Source: Chryseobacterium geocarposphaerae
GTDB lineage: Bacteria; Bacteroidota; Bacteroidia; Flavobacteriales; Weeksellaceae
Reading direction: 5' to 3'
Length of the DNA stretch: 64,000 nucleotides
NCBI RefSeq assembly: GCF_002797535.1
Contig: NZ_PGFD01000001.1
Span: forward strand, 2,511,720-2,575,719
The notes beneath the pieces are model-generated. The model worked only from the letters and a program-made list of their open reading frames with translations, had not been told where the DNA came from and searched no databases. Below, in pieces: positions 37,489-46,752 of this stretch; the first letter of the stretch is position 1; each line of letters begins with the position of its first letter. The position numbers and the translations under genes are program-made.

Positions 37489-38196
37489 CTATACAAATAC
37501 CGACAATTTTTTCAAAGTTTTTTTGTGCTCAAAGAAATTAAGGATTCCAAAAATCACAACTATTTGGGCTAGAAAAGGAAACAGTAAAGTAACTAAAGCA
37601 TAAACGAGGTTTCCGGGATAATCAGTTTTAAATAATAAATAAGCATACTTCCCCTCTTTAGCAAAAATCTGGGCCATAGTAGTCGTACCCACAACCATAA
37701 TTCCTATATTTTGCTGATAGATGGAATAGAATGATCTTCCCTTAAATTTAAAATCGCTTTTGACGTATTTTCTGATTTTATAATTAAATGCCCACACCAG
37801 ACCGGGAGCTAATAAAAATACTAAATTCTGACCCCGAAAAAAGTCGGTGTATATTTCCTGACTGTTAGAAAGATAAATGAATAATAAGTTTATCCCAAAA
37901 GAAATTAGAGCATACAAAACAGACTTTTTAAGAATCTTGTTATACTTTGCCTTAACAATTTTCTTCACTATCACAGGAATCTTTTCAGAATAAAATGCCG
38001 AATAGGTCGTCATTTTAAACTCACTCTCCCATAATTTCTGAGTTTTCAGAAACGCCTCATCAAAACTTATGTTTTCGTTCTTCTGAATATTTAAAACCTG
38101 TGAAGCCATATGATCTTCCACTTCCAATAAAATATCCAACGGAAGTTTTTGAAAAATAAGGTAATCTCTGATAAGATTCAGGTGTTCTGGATTCAT
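37489..38196 (-). CDS. PadR-locus membrane protein C
   Basis: A 235-residue protein. The N-terminal 80 residues are a helical domain (YLIFQKLPLDILLEVEDHM, then NISFDEAFLKTQKLWESEFKM) shared with the two genes before it. About four membrane helices follow, and the C-terminus is short and basic. The domain resembles the HAAS/DUF1700-type domain found beside PadR regulators, but this is recalled, not searched. Its start overlaps the stop of gene B by 4 bases and it is last in the padR operon. No terminator hairpin is evident in the 120 bases after it. Confidence 0.6.
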   Translation of the reverse strand: MNPEHLNLIRDYLIFQKLPLDILLEVEDHMASQVLNIQKNENISFDEAFLKTQKLWESEFKMTTYSAFYSEKIPVIVKKIVKAKYNKILKKSVLYALISFGINLLFIYLSNSQEIYTDFFRGQNLVFLLAPGLVWAFNYKIRKYVKSDFKFKGRSFYSIYQQNIGIMVVGTTTMAQIFAKEGKYAYLLFKTDYPGNLVYALVTLLFPFLAQIVVIFGILNFFEHKKTLKKLSVFV

Positions 38197-38807
38197 GATA
38201 GTAATACATTAATTTTTTTAGCTCTTAAATACAGAAGCTGAATTTGTACGGCAACACTATATAAAATAATGAGCTGATTTACTATGGGTTTCCAAAACTC
38301 GAATGTTTTAAAAAAATACCCTGCCACCGGAAAAACTAAAACAGCTAACAATATATTCCTTAACAGTAAAGGATGAAAACCTAATTGCTGATATTCCCGG
38401 AAACTCATTTTTTTCCCAATAAAATTATACATTAGAATACTTATAAAAGTTAAAAGCACCAAAATCTCCGTATAAAAAAACAACTCTTCAGAAACAAAAA
38501 AAGTTAATCCCACCAGCAGAGAAAAAAGAAGTGACGACCATATCACCTTTTTAAATCTTGTTTGTAATATCCTTTTTTCTATCCTTGCGACCTTTCTGAA
38601 TGAAAAAATATCTGCTTTTACCATTTCAAGCTCGTATTCCCAATTCAATTTTACATTTACAAAAGCTTCTTGGAAACTGATTCCGTTTTTATCCATCGAT
38701 TGAGAAATCTGCATGACAAAATGATCATAAACTTCAGCAAATACAACCAGGCTCAATCTTTTGCCTTTTAGGTATTTTTCTATTTGTATAAGGTATTCTT
38801 TATTCAT
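38193..38807 (-). CDS. PadR-locus membrane protein B
   Basis: A 204-residue paralogue of its neighbours. The N-terminal helical domain has YLKGKRLSLVVFAEVYDHFV, NGISFQEAFVNVKLNWEYEL and the EMVKAD end. Four membrane segments follow from residue 90. The 12-base gap to gene A and 4-base overlap with gene C make one transcript likely. Confidence 0.6.
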   Translation of the reverse strand: MNKEYLIQIEKYLKGKRLSLVVFAEVYDHFVMQISQSMDKNGISFQEAFVNVKLNWEYELEMVKADIFSFRKVARIEKRILQTRFKKVIWSSLLFSLLVGLTFFVSEELFFYTEILVLLTFISILMYNFIGKKMSFREYQQLGFHPLLLRNILLAVLVFPVAGYFFKTFEFWKPIVNQLIILYSVAVQIQLLYLRAKKINVLLS

Positions 38808-38819
38808 TACTGTGACAGA

Positions 38820-39512
38820 TTAAAGAGTTTTAAGATAGGGATTTATCTTTTTCATAGATTTTACAAAAGCAATCTGAGAAAAAAAACCAAATGAATATAA
38901 AAAGGAATAAGTACAGACTAAAATAAATGCAACACAACCCATTCCTGTGGGATTATCTACAAAATTAAATAACCTTTCCCCCATTTTTAAAAGAGAAGTT
39001 CCTCCATATCCAATTATAAAACTAAGAATAAAAATTATTGTATTTAACCCTTGATAAACATTAATTTGTAATGGTTTAAGCTTAGAAATCAAAAGAAAAT
39101 TTTTGATATTAAAAAGATAATGAAAAGCAGGAAGTCCCATAAAAATAAACAGAAAATATCTCATTAAATTGATAAAATTTTCTTGTGTATTATTTTTGAT
39201 AAGTAAAATGACACTTAAAACAATAGCTATAGTCAGCAATGAGCTTTGGAGCAAAATCTGATTAATTTTTTGTTGTTTAATTTTTTTTGCAAAAGCAGAA
39301 GCTTCCTTTCCAGAGTAATTTTTTATCATTCTTAGCTCATCACTCCAAATTTGCTTTACATCATTAAAAGCGTCGTCAAAGGAAATATTCTGAATCATAA
39401 GATCATCAATTTGGCTTAAAAAATGATCTTCCAATTCTATTAATAAATCTAACGAAATTTTTTTGGAAAGAAGATAGACACGAACTTCTTTTTTGTGCTC
39501 TACCGATATCAT
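38820..39512 (-). CDS. PadR-locus membrane protein A
   Basis: A 230-residue protein. The N-terminal domain has YLLSKKISLDLLIELEDHFL, NISFDDAFNDVKQIWSDELR and a Met directly after. Four to five membrane helices start near residue 88. It overlaps the padR stop by 4 bases (start 39512, padR end 39509), so padR and A are translationally coupled. A sensing or membrane-stress role is only a guess from the PadR link. Confidence 0.6.
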   Translation of the reverse strand: MISVEHKKEVRVYLLSKKISLDLLIELEDHFLSQIDDLMIQNISFDDAFNDVKQIWSDELRMIKNYSGKEASAFAKKIKQQKINQILLQSSLLTIAIVLSVILLIKNNTQENFINLMRYFLFIFMGLPAFHYLFNIKNFLLISKLKPLQINVYQGLNTIIFILSFIIGYGGTSLLKMGERLFNFVDNPTGMGCVAFILVCTYSFLYSFGFFSQIAFVKSMKKINPYLKTL

Positions 39513-39832
39513 ATATCAAAAATAGTTTTAAGATTAAACAGATAGCTTTTCATTTCGTTTTCCTGTAATGCCTGTTGTTTTTTTCCTTTATCCGTAAGCA
39601 GATAATATTTTCGGTTTCTGCCGTTGATTTCCTGCACCTCAGAGGTAATAATTCCGTCCGCTTCCAATTTGTGCAAGAGAGGATACAACGCACCTTCCGT
39701 CATTTCCAATTCTCCTTCCGTAAGCTCTTTTGCACGCTGTGTGATTTGATAACCATACATTTTAACTTCCTTTGAAAGCAGCTTTAAAATAATATTCTGG
39801 AGTGTTCCTTTATAGAGACTATTTTTTTTCAT
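39509..39832 (-). CDS. PadR-family transcriptional regulator
   Basis: A 107-residue winged-helix protein. KGTLQNIILKLLSKEVKMYGYQI is the recognition region, and TEGALYPLLHKLEADGIIT is the conserved PadR core helix, followed by YYLLTDKGKK in the wing. It lacks the long C-terminal dimer helix of classical PadR, as in the short PadR group. It heads the operon with three membrane proteins. A palindrome overlapping its -7 box suggests autorepression. Confidence 0.9.
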   Translation of the reverse strand: MKKNSLYKGTLQNIILKLLSKEVKMYGYQITQRAKELTEGELEMTEGALYPLLHKLEADGIITSEVQEINGRNRKYYLLTDKGKKQQALQENEMKSYLFNLKTIFDI

Positions 39833-39853
39833 CCCAAAGATTTAAATACCTTA

Positions 39854-39886
39854 CAAATTTATGCATAATTTTCTTATGTATTCAAA
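39854..39886 (-). promoter_or_regulatory. padR promoter with overlapping palindrome
   Basis: The minus-strand -33 TTTG (39886-39883), a 21-base spacer and -7 TAAATTTG (39861-39854) fit the Bacteroidota consensus. The palindrome TTATGCATAA (39859-39868), extended to 39855-39872 with one mismatch pair, overlaps the -7 box. This is the position expected for an operator of a self-regulating PadR. Confidence 0.55.
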
Positions 39887-39922
39887 AAAAAATTTAAATT
39901 AAAATAAAGCATACCTTGAACT

Positions 39923-40450
39923 ATGAAAAAAATGTACTTCATAGCCATCTACCCTCCTCAAAGCATTATTGAGGAAATTAATGGCTTTAAAAAAGATCTG
40001 GCCATTAATTTCGCCAATTCTAAAGCACTAAAAAATGAAGCTCACATTACTTTATGTCCACCTTTTGACAGAGAAGCTGAACTTGAAAATGATATTCATG
40101 AAGCATTTCAGAAAATCAATACAGATCTTCTGCCTTTTGAAGTCATATTGAATGGTTTTGGAAGTTTTCCCAATCCGAAAAATCCCGTTTTATTTGTACA
40201 ACCCGAAGAGAATGAAAACTTAAGGCAACTCCAGCTGAATGTTAAAGAAAAATTCAATTTCAGAAAATATTCTTTTAATCCTCATCTAACCGTAGGCTAC
40301 AGAGATCTCACCTACGAAAACTTTATAAAAGCATGGGGAATCTACCAAAACAAATCTTATAAAACTAAATTTTTAGTTGATAAAATACTTTTACTTCGGC
40401 ATGACGGGAAATGGATTCCGATTGCAGAGAAAATGCTCACCGGAAAATAA
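39923..40450 (+). CDS. 2'-5' RNA ligase-like 2H phosphoesterase
   Basis: A 175-residue 2H phosphoesterase. The two catalytic H-x-T motifs are H41-I-T43 and H121-L-T123, the normal spacing of about 80 residues. The fold fits the LigT/ThpR group, which handles 2'-5' or 2',3'-cyclic phosphodiesters in RNA. The true substrate in bacteria is uncertain. It is divergent from padR across 90 bases and upstream of ruvC. Confidence 0.88.
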   Translation: MKKMYFIAIYPPQSIIEEINGFKKDLAINFANSKALKNEAHITLCPPFDREAELENDIHEAFQKINTDLLPFEVILNGFGSFPNPKNPVLFVQPEENENLRQLQLNVKEKFNFRKYSFNPHLTVGYRDLTYENFIKAWGIYQNKSYKTKFLVDKILLLRHDGKWIPIAEKMLTGK

Positions 40451-40486
40451 TTCCTTATTCATTTTTTAACTCGCTGAATAAAGCAG

Positions 40487-40494
40487 TATCTTTG
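40487..40494 (+). promoter_or_regulatory. Candidate -7 box of ruvC, 5 bases before the start codon
   Basis: TATCTTTG fits TAnnTTTG, and only 5 bases separate it from the ATG at 40500. With the usual short distance from -7 box to +1, the transcript would start at or next to the ATG. Confidence 0.4.
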
Positions 40495-40499
40495 AAGCA

Positions 40500-41057
40500 A
40501 TGATTTCAGCAGAGAAAATAATATTAGGAATTGACCCCGGAACTACGGTTATGGGATTTGGATTAATTTCTGTGAAGAAAGGAAAGATGGAAATGGTTTC
40601 TATCCACGAATTACTTTTGAAGAAATATCCTAACCATGAAACAAAGCTTAAATATATTTTTGATAAAACCCTGGCTCTGATTGATGAATTCCATCCTGAT
40701 GAGGTAGCTTTGGAAGCTCCTTTTTATGGCAAAAACGTCCAGAGTATGCTAAAATTGGGAAGAGCTCAAGGAGTTGCTATGGCTGCAAGTCTTTACAGAA
40801 ATATTCCTATCACAGAATATTCTCCAAAAAAAATAAAAATGGCAATTACCGGAAACGGAAACGCAAGCAAGGAGCAGGTTGCAGGAATGCTTCAGAATCT
40901 TCTGAAGTTGAAAGAATTCCCCACAAAATACCTCGATGCTTCCGATGGTTTGGCAGTAGCAGTCTGTCATCATTTTAATTCCGGTACACTTACGGATACT
41001 AAATCCTATACCGGATGGGAAAGTTTTTTAAAGCAAAACCCGGATCGGCTGAAATAA
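40500..41057 (+). CDS. ruvC: Crossover junction endodeoxyribonuclease RuvC
   Basis: A 185-residue Holliday-junction resolvase that nicks the two opposing strands of the junction held by RuvAB. LGIDPGTTVMGFG carries the first catalytic Asp (D12), E72 in VALEAPF the second site, and LDASDGLAVAVCHH the remaining acidic pair (D146/D149). Motifs and length are standard for the family. ruvA and ruvB are not in the window. The next gene is convergent at 3 bases distance. Confidence 0.96.
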   Translation: MISAEKIILGIDPGTTVMGFGLISVKKGKMEMVSIHELLLKKYPNHETKLKYIFDKTLALIDEFHPDEVALEAPFYGKNVQSMLKLGRAQGVAMAASLYRNIPITEYSPKKIKMAITGNGNASKEQVAGMLQNLLKLKEFPTKYLDASDGLAVAVCHHFNSGTLTDTKSYTGWESFLKQNPDRLK

Positions 41058-41060
41058 ATA

Positions 41061-41471
41061 TTATTTTGTTTTATATTCAGCAGGAGTAATGGTAAAGTCT
41101 GCCGTCGGCTTTCCATTTTTATCAGAATAAAAATACTGTAAAGTCACATCATTATTCCTGAATTCTTCCATATCTTGAGAAGTTTTTACAGTTCTTATCG
41201 CACCTTCTTTTGCCTGGCTTTTAAATGTTTCTATTTCTGCAGGCGTCACACTTTCTTTAACATCATCCGTTAGTGTATAATTATATTTGAAAACTTTATT
41301 GGGTAAAGCCGAAACACTGTCCAGACGAATTCCGTCATTGAGAATCTGAGGGGTAAGTTTATTCATATTGGTTGCAACTTCCTTCAGTTCTTCATCAATA
41401 GTCTTTTCCTTTTTACAGGAAATCAAAACGAATGCGATACACATTAGTGAAAGTTTTACTGCATTTTTCAT
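41061..41471 (-). CDS. Lipoprotein, function unknown
   Basis: A 136-residue lipoprotein: the signal ends in VLISCKK (lipobox), then a charged stretch (EELKEVATNMNKLTP) and a compact domain with VFKYNYTL, DMEEFRNNDVTLQYFYSDKNGK and a C-terminal FTITP strand. No family name is certain. It faces ruvC convergently with a 3-base gap and no visible terminator. Confidence 0.7.
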   Translation of the reverse strand: MKNAVKLSLMCIAFVLISCKKEKTIDEELKEVATNMNKLTPQILNDGIRLDSVSALPNKVFKYNYTLTDDVKESVTPAEIETFKSQAKEGAIRTVKTSQDMEEFRNNDVTLQYFYSDKNGKPTADFTITPAEYKTK

Positions 41472-41716
41472 AACTATCTTTTTTGTAGGTTGGTTATTTA
41501 AAGATAAGACTATTTTTACAAATACATTTATACTTTTGATACACTACTCCACACAGCTCTTTTTTCTAAAATTCGTTTATAAATATTGAGTTTTTTTATG
41601 TAATTTTAATTTAATCCTCCTCAATTAAAGTACTATTAACCAAAACATTGAATAACAATTTAACTATACTTGGTAAAACATAATACTATTTTTAACATTG
41701 GTATGATTTTTAGTAT

Positions 41717-41724
41717 TACTTTTG
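41717..41724 (+). promoter_or_regulatory. Candidate -7 box of the DUF4407 gene
   Basis: TACTTTTG fits TAnnTTTG, 15 bases before the ATG at 41740. The 268-base gap from 41472 holds nothing else I can identify. Confidence 0.45.
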
Positions 41725-41739
41725 TATAAATTTTCTGTT

Positions 41740-42810
41740 ATGAAAAAAACACAATCAATTATAAATCAAACCGATTATAAGATCAATTGGTTTCAGAAAT
41801 TTCTTATGATCTGTTCTGGTGGAAACATCCATATCCTAAGAAAAACACCCAGCGAATGGAATAAATTTTCAGGAATCGGTGGAATAGTTCTTTTTACTGC
41901 TGTATTTGCTACCCTTTCTGCAGGTTACGCTATGTTTACTGTATTTGATAATATTTGGACAGCCATTGGATTTGGTATATTATGGGGGCTGATGATTTTT
42001 AATCTCGACCGTTATATTGTTTCATCCATAAAAAAAACAGGTACATGGTGGAATCAGATATTAATGGCTATTCCCCGTCTTGTATTGGCAACTTTTTTAG
42101 GTATTATCATTTCAAAGCCATTAGAACTTAAAATTTTTGAAAAAGAAGTCAACAAGCAATTGAATACCATTATTCAAAGAAACAAGAAGCAGTTGCAGGG
42201 AGAAATGAACGGACGTATCCTGCAACAAAGCGGACCTTTTGAGACCGAGAAAAAACAAATCTCTGAAAAGATTGCTCAATATCAAAAATCTTATGACTCC
42301 GCCTCAGTAGAACTTGAAAAAGAAATTCTTGGTACCAAAACAGGTCTTACCAGCGGAAAAGTAGGTTTCGGGAGCAATGCCAAACGTAAACAGGAGCTAA
42401 AGGAACAAAGACGGCAGGATTTAGAAAATTATCAGAAACAGGTTGCTCCAAGATTGGAATATCTTGATAAGGAAATTTCAAAAGTTTATACTAACCTTGA
42501 AACAGAAAGAAAATCAACTGAAACTTTTGAAGACAAATTCAATGGTTTTGCTGCAAGACTTCAGGCTTTGGATGAGCTGGGAAGAAACTCAGCAATTATA
42601 GGATTAGCAGCCAGCTTTATTATGGGTCTTTTTATCTGTCTCGAAATCTCACCGGTTCTGGTAAAACTTATTTCACATATTGGGCCTTATGACCACCTTC
42701 TTGAAAAAACCGAAAATGATTTCCGATTATATGCTAAAGAAAAGATAGAGAAAGGAAATGCCGTCACTGATTTCAGGATTGATGATTTCAAAAACAAACT
42801 CGGAGAATAA
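41740..42810 (+). CDS. DUF4407 membrane protein
   Basis: A 356-residue protein. The start of the domain is CSGGNIHILRKTPSEWNKFSGIGG, and IFNLDRYIVSSIKKTG is the hallmark of DUF4407. Three membrane helices lie within residues 45-135 (about 45-67, 74-91, 103-122) and one near 290, around a long coiled-coil region at about 140-280. The topology fits an inner-membrane protein with a large cytoplasmic or periplasmic coiled coil. Function is unknown. ATG 41740 is chosen rather than an upstream in-frame TTG. A KTSC-domain gene follows by 50 bases. Confidence 0.85.
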   Translation: MKKTQSIINQTDYKINWFQKFLMICSGGNIHILRKTPSEWNKFSGIGGIVLFTAVFATLSAGYAMFTVFDNIWTAIGFGILWGLMIFNLDRYIVSSIKKTGTWWNQILMAIPRLVLATFLGIIISKPLELKIFEKEVNKQLNTIIQRNKKQLQGEMNGRILQQSGPFETEKKQISEKIAQYQKSYDSASVELEKEILGTKTGLTSGKVGFGSNAKRKQELKEQRRQDLENYQKQVAPRLEYLDKEISKVYTNLETERKSTETFEDKFNGFAARLQALDELGRNSAIIGLAASFIMGLFICLEISPVLVKLISHIGPYDHLLEKTENDFRLYAKEKIEKGNAVTDFRIDDFKNKLGE

Positions 42811-42860
42811 ATCAACAAACTCTTAAAGTCTTAAGGAATAATTTTTGATAAAATAATGAT

Positions 42861-43058
42861 ATGCCTTCAAGTGTAGTCAATCATTATCTATATTTCCCGA
42901 AAACTGAAATATTAAGAATTATATATCAGTCAGGAGCTGTTTATGATTACTATAAGGTTCCGGCAGAAATATCTGAGAAATTCAAAACAGCAAGATCAAA
43001 AGGACAATTCTTAAACTATGTCATTAAGCCAAAGTTTAAATTTAAAAAGATTAAATGA
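42861..43058 (+). CDS. KTSC-domain protein
   Basis: A 65-residue protein that is almost only one KTSC domain: LRIIYQSGAVYDYYKVP, EISEKFKTARSKGQFLNYVI and KFKFKKIK. The domain is named after a Lys-Thr-Ser-Cys tetrad that occurs in some members; here the pattern is Q-S/K. KTSC proteins are small, often linked to other enzymes, and uncharacterised. Confidence 0.8.
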   Translation: MPSSVVNHYLYFPKTEILRIIYQSGAVYDYYKVPAEISEKFKTARSKGQFLNYVIKPKFKFKKIK

Positions 43059-43085
43059 GATTATGTTTCTGCTAACATAAATATA

Positions 43086-43112
43086 AAATGCCTCCAATAA
43101 ATGGAGGCATTT
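43086..43112. terminator. Bidirectional terminator between KTSC and metalloprotease genes
   Basis: AAATGCCTCCA (43086-43096) pairs with TGGAGGCATTT (43102-43112) around ATAAA, a strong G-C stem between two converging genes. Confidence 0.85.
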
Positions 43113-43136
43113 CGTTTATTTATACGGACTTATAAA

Positions 43137-45014
43137 TTATTTAATAATTAGCTTAGATGTTTTACTGTTTTTTCCATTTGAAACCTGGATCATATACACT
43201 CCTTTTTCAAGTTGTTGGTTTATTTTGTAAACATCTTTTCCTTCTCCTGTTACAGATGGATTAGCAATTAACCTTCCTGACATGTCCAAAATAGAAACTT
43301 TTAGATCTTTCCCGTTCTTTGCCTTAATGAATACATTATCACCGCTTATTACTGGATTTGGATAAATAACCAAATCATCATTATCAGTCTTAACTTCACT
43401 TGTACTTAAGTTTGTTACTAATGTTACAGAATAGTCTTCTACTTGGCCATATCCCAACTGTCCACAAGGCGAATAAGAACTAGGACTACTCATATCGGTT
43501 AACACTCTCATTCGAAGAGGAGTATTCATTACAGCAGTTGATGGAGGAGTAAAGTTAGCTGTAAAAGTTCCAAAACCTCCTGCTCCGGCAGCTACATTAT
43601 TCCCTGATGCAACTAATTCAGATGCTTCAAATGTCCCGTTATTATTATAATCAATCCAAACTCTAATAGATTGATCTGCTGTTGTAGCCTTTAAAAATTC
43701 TACTGTTACGGTTTGTTGTTGATTTACAACTAAAGAAGTATGCACATTAGCCAAGCAACCATTTAAGGTATAATCTATATAGTAATTTGCATGAGCCTGC
43801 CAATACCCCGGTGACTCATTATTGATATCACCTAACTTAACCGCAGTAGGTCCTGCTAAGAAATTTCCGGGATTAGCTATTCCGGTAGGATTACAGGTAG
43901 CAGCAATCGGTACAATTGACGGAACAGGTGTTGCAGGTAAAGGCGTTGCTCCCTTTGAGGTTGTTAAACTGCTTCTAAATATCATAAAATAATTATCTAT
44001 ACTCTCCCCTTGCCCTGCTGTAAATTTTTGAGCAACAGAATTAGAATAATTCATCATATTATATTGTACTCCCTGATAATTAGTACTAGTACATGGATTA
44101 ATTGAAGAATTAGTTGGTACTGGCCAAAGTAAATATCCACTACCCGCTCTCTCTGTATCACAAATTCCATCATCGTCTTCATCACATACCCCAGTAGTTG
44201 GAGGACAATAATCTGCTGCTCCAGGAGAAGCTGCATAATTCCCACCTTGGAAAGTATGGTACAATCCCATAGCATGTCCAAACTCATGGGCAAATGTCGT
44301 ATCATGAGCATTTGTAACAACCCCTGACTTCATGAAAGATTCATAGTTTGCGTCAAGATTATTAGGAAAGGCTGCAAACCCCATCAGTCCTGAATTAGGA
44401 GAGGTGTTACCATCAAATGTACTGATGATATAAATATTAAAATAAGAAGCTTCAGGCCAGTGTGGCGCCAAAGTCTTAATAGCTGTTCTATTAGCTCCAT
44501 TAGCTGTTTGATATGCCATTCCAGATGTATTATAACCACTCAAACTACCTCCATCATATCTGATAATACCATTAGTTGATGTACAATTCGGTGTTCTTTT
44601 CGCTAATACCAATCTAATTGGAAAAACTGCAGATTGTCCAAAGTCCGCCGGCACACCACTAGCAGGCCAAGCATAAGTACCTGCATACATTTGATTTGCT
44701 CGCTCTATCCACGCCTGAATATCAGCATCAGATTTATTATAAGTAGTTCCAACAGCAGCACCAGTAGGATAAATAACATGTACAACAACAGGAATTTCAT
44801 AAACACCATTCACTAATTTAGCCGATGCCATAGAAGGGTTGCTGGCCTTCTCCTCTTTAATTTTTTTAACAATCTTTTCAAATGCCTGTCTCATTCCAGG
44901 ATTTTGTCTATCCTGCAAGGCTAATTCTTCATCAAAACCACAGATTTTATTTTGTTGCTGAGCCGTTAATGATAACGAAAACAACGTAAAACCATAAAGT
45001 AATGTTTTCTTCAT
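43137..45014 (-). CDS. Secreted M43-like zinc metalloprotease with GEVED domain and T9SS type A tail
   Basis: A 625-residue protein with a signal peptide (MKKTLLYGFTLFSLSLTAQ). After a propeptide of about 45 residues, IPVVVHVIYPTG opens the catalytic domain, and HEFGHAMGLYH at about residues 242-252 is the HExxHxxGxxH zinc motif of pappalysin-type (M43) peptidases. A Cys-rich stretch follows (CPPTTGVCDEDDDGICDTE). From about 370 is a GEVED-like domain (IDYTLNGCLANV, VWIDYNNNGTFEASEL, YGQVEDYSV). The C-terminus ends in a type A sorting tail (YPNPV to KLIIK). Likely substrates are extracellular proteins. A -7 box TAAATTTG is at 45046-45039. Confidence 0.92.
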   Translation of the reverse strand: MKKTLLYGFTLFSLSLTAQQQNKICGFDEELALQDRQNPGMRQAFEKIVKKIKEEKASNPSMASAKLVNGVYEIPVVVHVIYPTGAAVGTTYNKSDADIQAWIERANQMYAGTYAWPASGVPADFGQSAVFPIRLVLAKRTPNCTSTNGIIRYDGGSLSGYNTSGMAYQTANGANRTAIKTLAPHWPEASYFNIYIISTFDGNTSPNSGLMGFAAFPNNLDANYESFMKSGVVTNAHDTTFAHEFGHAMGLYHTFQGGNYAASPGAADYCPPTTGVCDEDDDGICDTERAGSGYLLWPVPTNSSINPCTSTNYQGVQYNMMNYSNSVAQKFTAGQGESIDNYFMIFRSSLTTSKGATPLPATPVPSIVPIAATCNPTGIANPGNFLAGPTAVKLGDINNESPGYWQAHANYYIDYTLNGCLANVHTSLVVNQQQTVTVEFLKATTADQSIRVWIDYNNNGTFEASELVASGNNVAAGAGGFGTFTANFTPPSTAVMNTPLRMRVLTDMSSPSSYSPCGQLGYGQVEDYSVTLVTNLSTSEVKTDNDDLVIYPNPVISGDNVFIKAKNGKDLKVSILDMSGRLIANPSVTGEGKDVYKINQQLEKGVYMIQVSNGKNSKTSKLIIK

Positions 45015-45143
45015 TTCTTTTAATTATTTTAAGGTTTCCAAATTTACAAATTAATTATTCATATTTTACTTGTATGGCACGTTTTATAATTAATTTTCAA
45101 AACATTAGAAAGTTTAAAAGCATATTCCAAAAAACTGTAAAAT

Positions 45144-45177
45144 AAAAAAGCTGCTCAATAGGCAATTGAACAGCTTT
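45144..45177 (-). terminator. Terminator after guaB (minus strand)
   Basis: Stem 45147-45159 with 45165-45177 (one G-U on the minus strand), followed on that strand by T6. It ends guaB 23 bases after the stop. Confidence 0.85.
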
Positions 45178-45199
45178 CATTATATTTAGGAAAATAATC

Positions 45200-46660
45200 T
45201 TATAAAGAATAATTCGGAGCTTCCTGAGTAATAATCACATCATGTGGATGTGATTCTTTCAATCCGCTACCTGTAATCATTACCATTTTAGTGTCTTTTT
45301 GTAAAGCTTCAACATCTTTTGCTCCACAATATCCCATTCCGGCTCTAAGTCCTCCTGTCAACTGGAAAATAACATCTTCCAATTTTCCTTTACTAGGCAC
45401 TCTTCCTTCAATTCCTTCCGGAACGAATTTCTTAGCTTCACTTTGGAAGTATCTTTCTTTTCCTCCTCTTTTCATAGCAGAAAGACTTCCCATTCCCTGG
45501 TAGGTTTTGAATTTTCTACCCTGGAAAATGATTTCTTCTCCCGGTGCTTCATCAGTTCCTGCTAATAATGAACCTAACATCACTGCTCCCGCTCCACTCG
45601 CGATTGCCTTAACAATATCTCCTGAAAGCTTAATCCCTCCGTCAGCAATTACTGCAACATTTTTAGTTTTAGCATATTCATACACGTTATAAATGGCAGA
45701 TAACTGAGGAACTCCAACTCCTGCAACTACTCTTGTTGTACAAATAGAACCCGGCCCAACTCCTACTTTAAGAACGTTTGCTCCAGCTTTGATCAAATCT
45801 TCAGCAGCTTCAGCCGTTACAATATTTCCTCCAACAATATCCAAATCCGGATATGCTTTTCTGATTTCTGAAATTTTATCTAACACTCCTTTTGAATGAC
45901 CATGTGCAGAATCAATTCCGATGATATCCACTCCAGCCTGAACCAAAGCAGCAATTCTGTCTAAAGTATCTTCTCCGACTCCAACTCCCGCTCCAACGAT
46001 TAAACGTCCGTTTTTGTCTTTGTTAGCGTTTGGATATTCTAATTGATTGTCGATATCTTTAATCGTAATCAATCCTACTAATTTATTATCAGCATCCACG
46101 ATAGGAAGCTTTTCAACTCTGTTTTTAAGAAGGATTTCTTTTGCTTTTTCCAGGTTTGTATTTTTATCAGAAGTGATCAGATTATCTTTCGTCATGATCT
46201 CTTCAACCTTCATATCAAGGTTTTCCTGATATTTTACATCTCTGTTTGTAATAATACCGATCAATGTATTTTCAGCATCTACAACGGGAAGACCGGAGAT
46301 TTTATATTTAGCCATTGTTTCTTTAGCCTGTGCCAAAGTATGGTCTTTTGAAAGGGTAACAGGATCAGAAATCATTCCGTTTTCAGAACGTTTTACTCTG
46401 TTTACTTGTGCAGCCTGTTCCGCAATCGTCATATTTTTGTGAATGAAACCCAAACCTCCAACTCTCGCTAAAGCAATTGCTAAATCAGCCTCTGTAACGG
46501 TATCCATTGCAGCAGAAACGATAGGAACATTGAGCGTAATTTTGTCGGTAAGTCTTGATTTTAATGAAACCTGATTAGGTAAAACTTCTGAATAAGAAGG
46601 GACTAGAAGCACGTCATCGAAAGTGATGGCTGTCTCTACAATTTTGTTATGAATAGACAT
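45200..46660 (-). CDS. guaB: Inosine-5'-monophosphate dehydrogenase
   Basis: A 486-residue TIM-barrel enzyme that oxidises IMP to XMP with NAD, the committed step to [21 protein letters not shown] opens it. Two CBS domains span about 95-210 ([19 protein letters not shown] and [19 protein letters not shown]). The active-site loop has [11 protein letters not shown] with the catalytic Cys, and [13 protein letters not shown] and [13 protein letters not shown] line the IMP site. Length is typical. The -7 box TAATTTTG (46681-46674) lies 13 bases upstream. Confidence 0.97.
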   Translation of the reverse strand: MSIHNKIVETAITFDDVLLVPSYSEVLPNQVSLKSRLTDKITLNVPIVSAAMDTVTEADLAIALARVGGLGFIHKNMTIAEQAAQVNRVKRSENGMISDPVTLSKDHTLAQAKETMAKYKISGLPVVDAENTLIGIITNRDVKYQENLDMKVEEIMTKDNLITSDKNTNLEKAKEILLKNRVEKLPIVDADNKLVGLITIKDIDNQLEYPNANKDKNGRLIVGAGVGVGEDTLDRIAALVQAGVDIIGIDSAHGHSKGVLDKISEIRKAYPDLDIVGGNIVTAEAAEDLIKAGANVLKVGVGPGSICTTRVVAGVGVPQLSAIYNVYEYAKTKNVAVIADGGIKLSGDIVKAIASGAGAVMLGSLLAGTDEAPGEEIIFQGRKFKTYQGMGSLSAMKRGGKERYFQSEAKKFVPEGIEGRVPSKGKLEDVIFQLTGGLRAGMGYCGAKDVEALQKDTKMVMITGSGLKESHPHDVIITQEAPNYSL

Positions 46661-46752
46661 CTTTACTTTCTTGCAAAATTAAGATATTTTAGCGAGATAC
46701 GAAAATCGATTTTGATAGTTTACATAAAATTTAATAATCAATAACTTAAATC

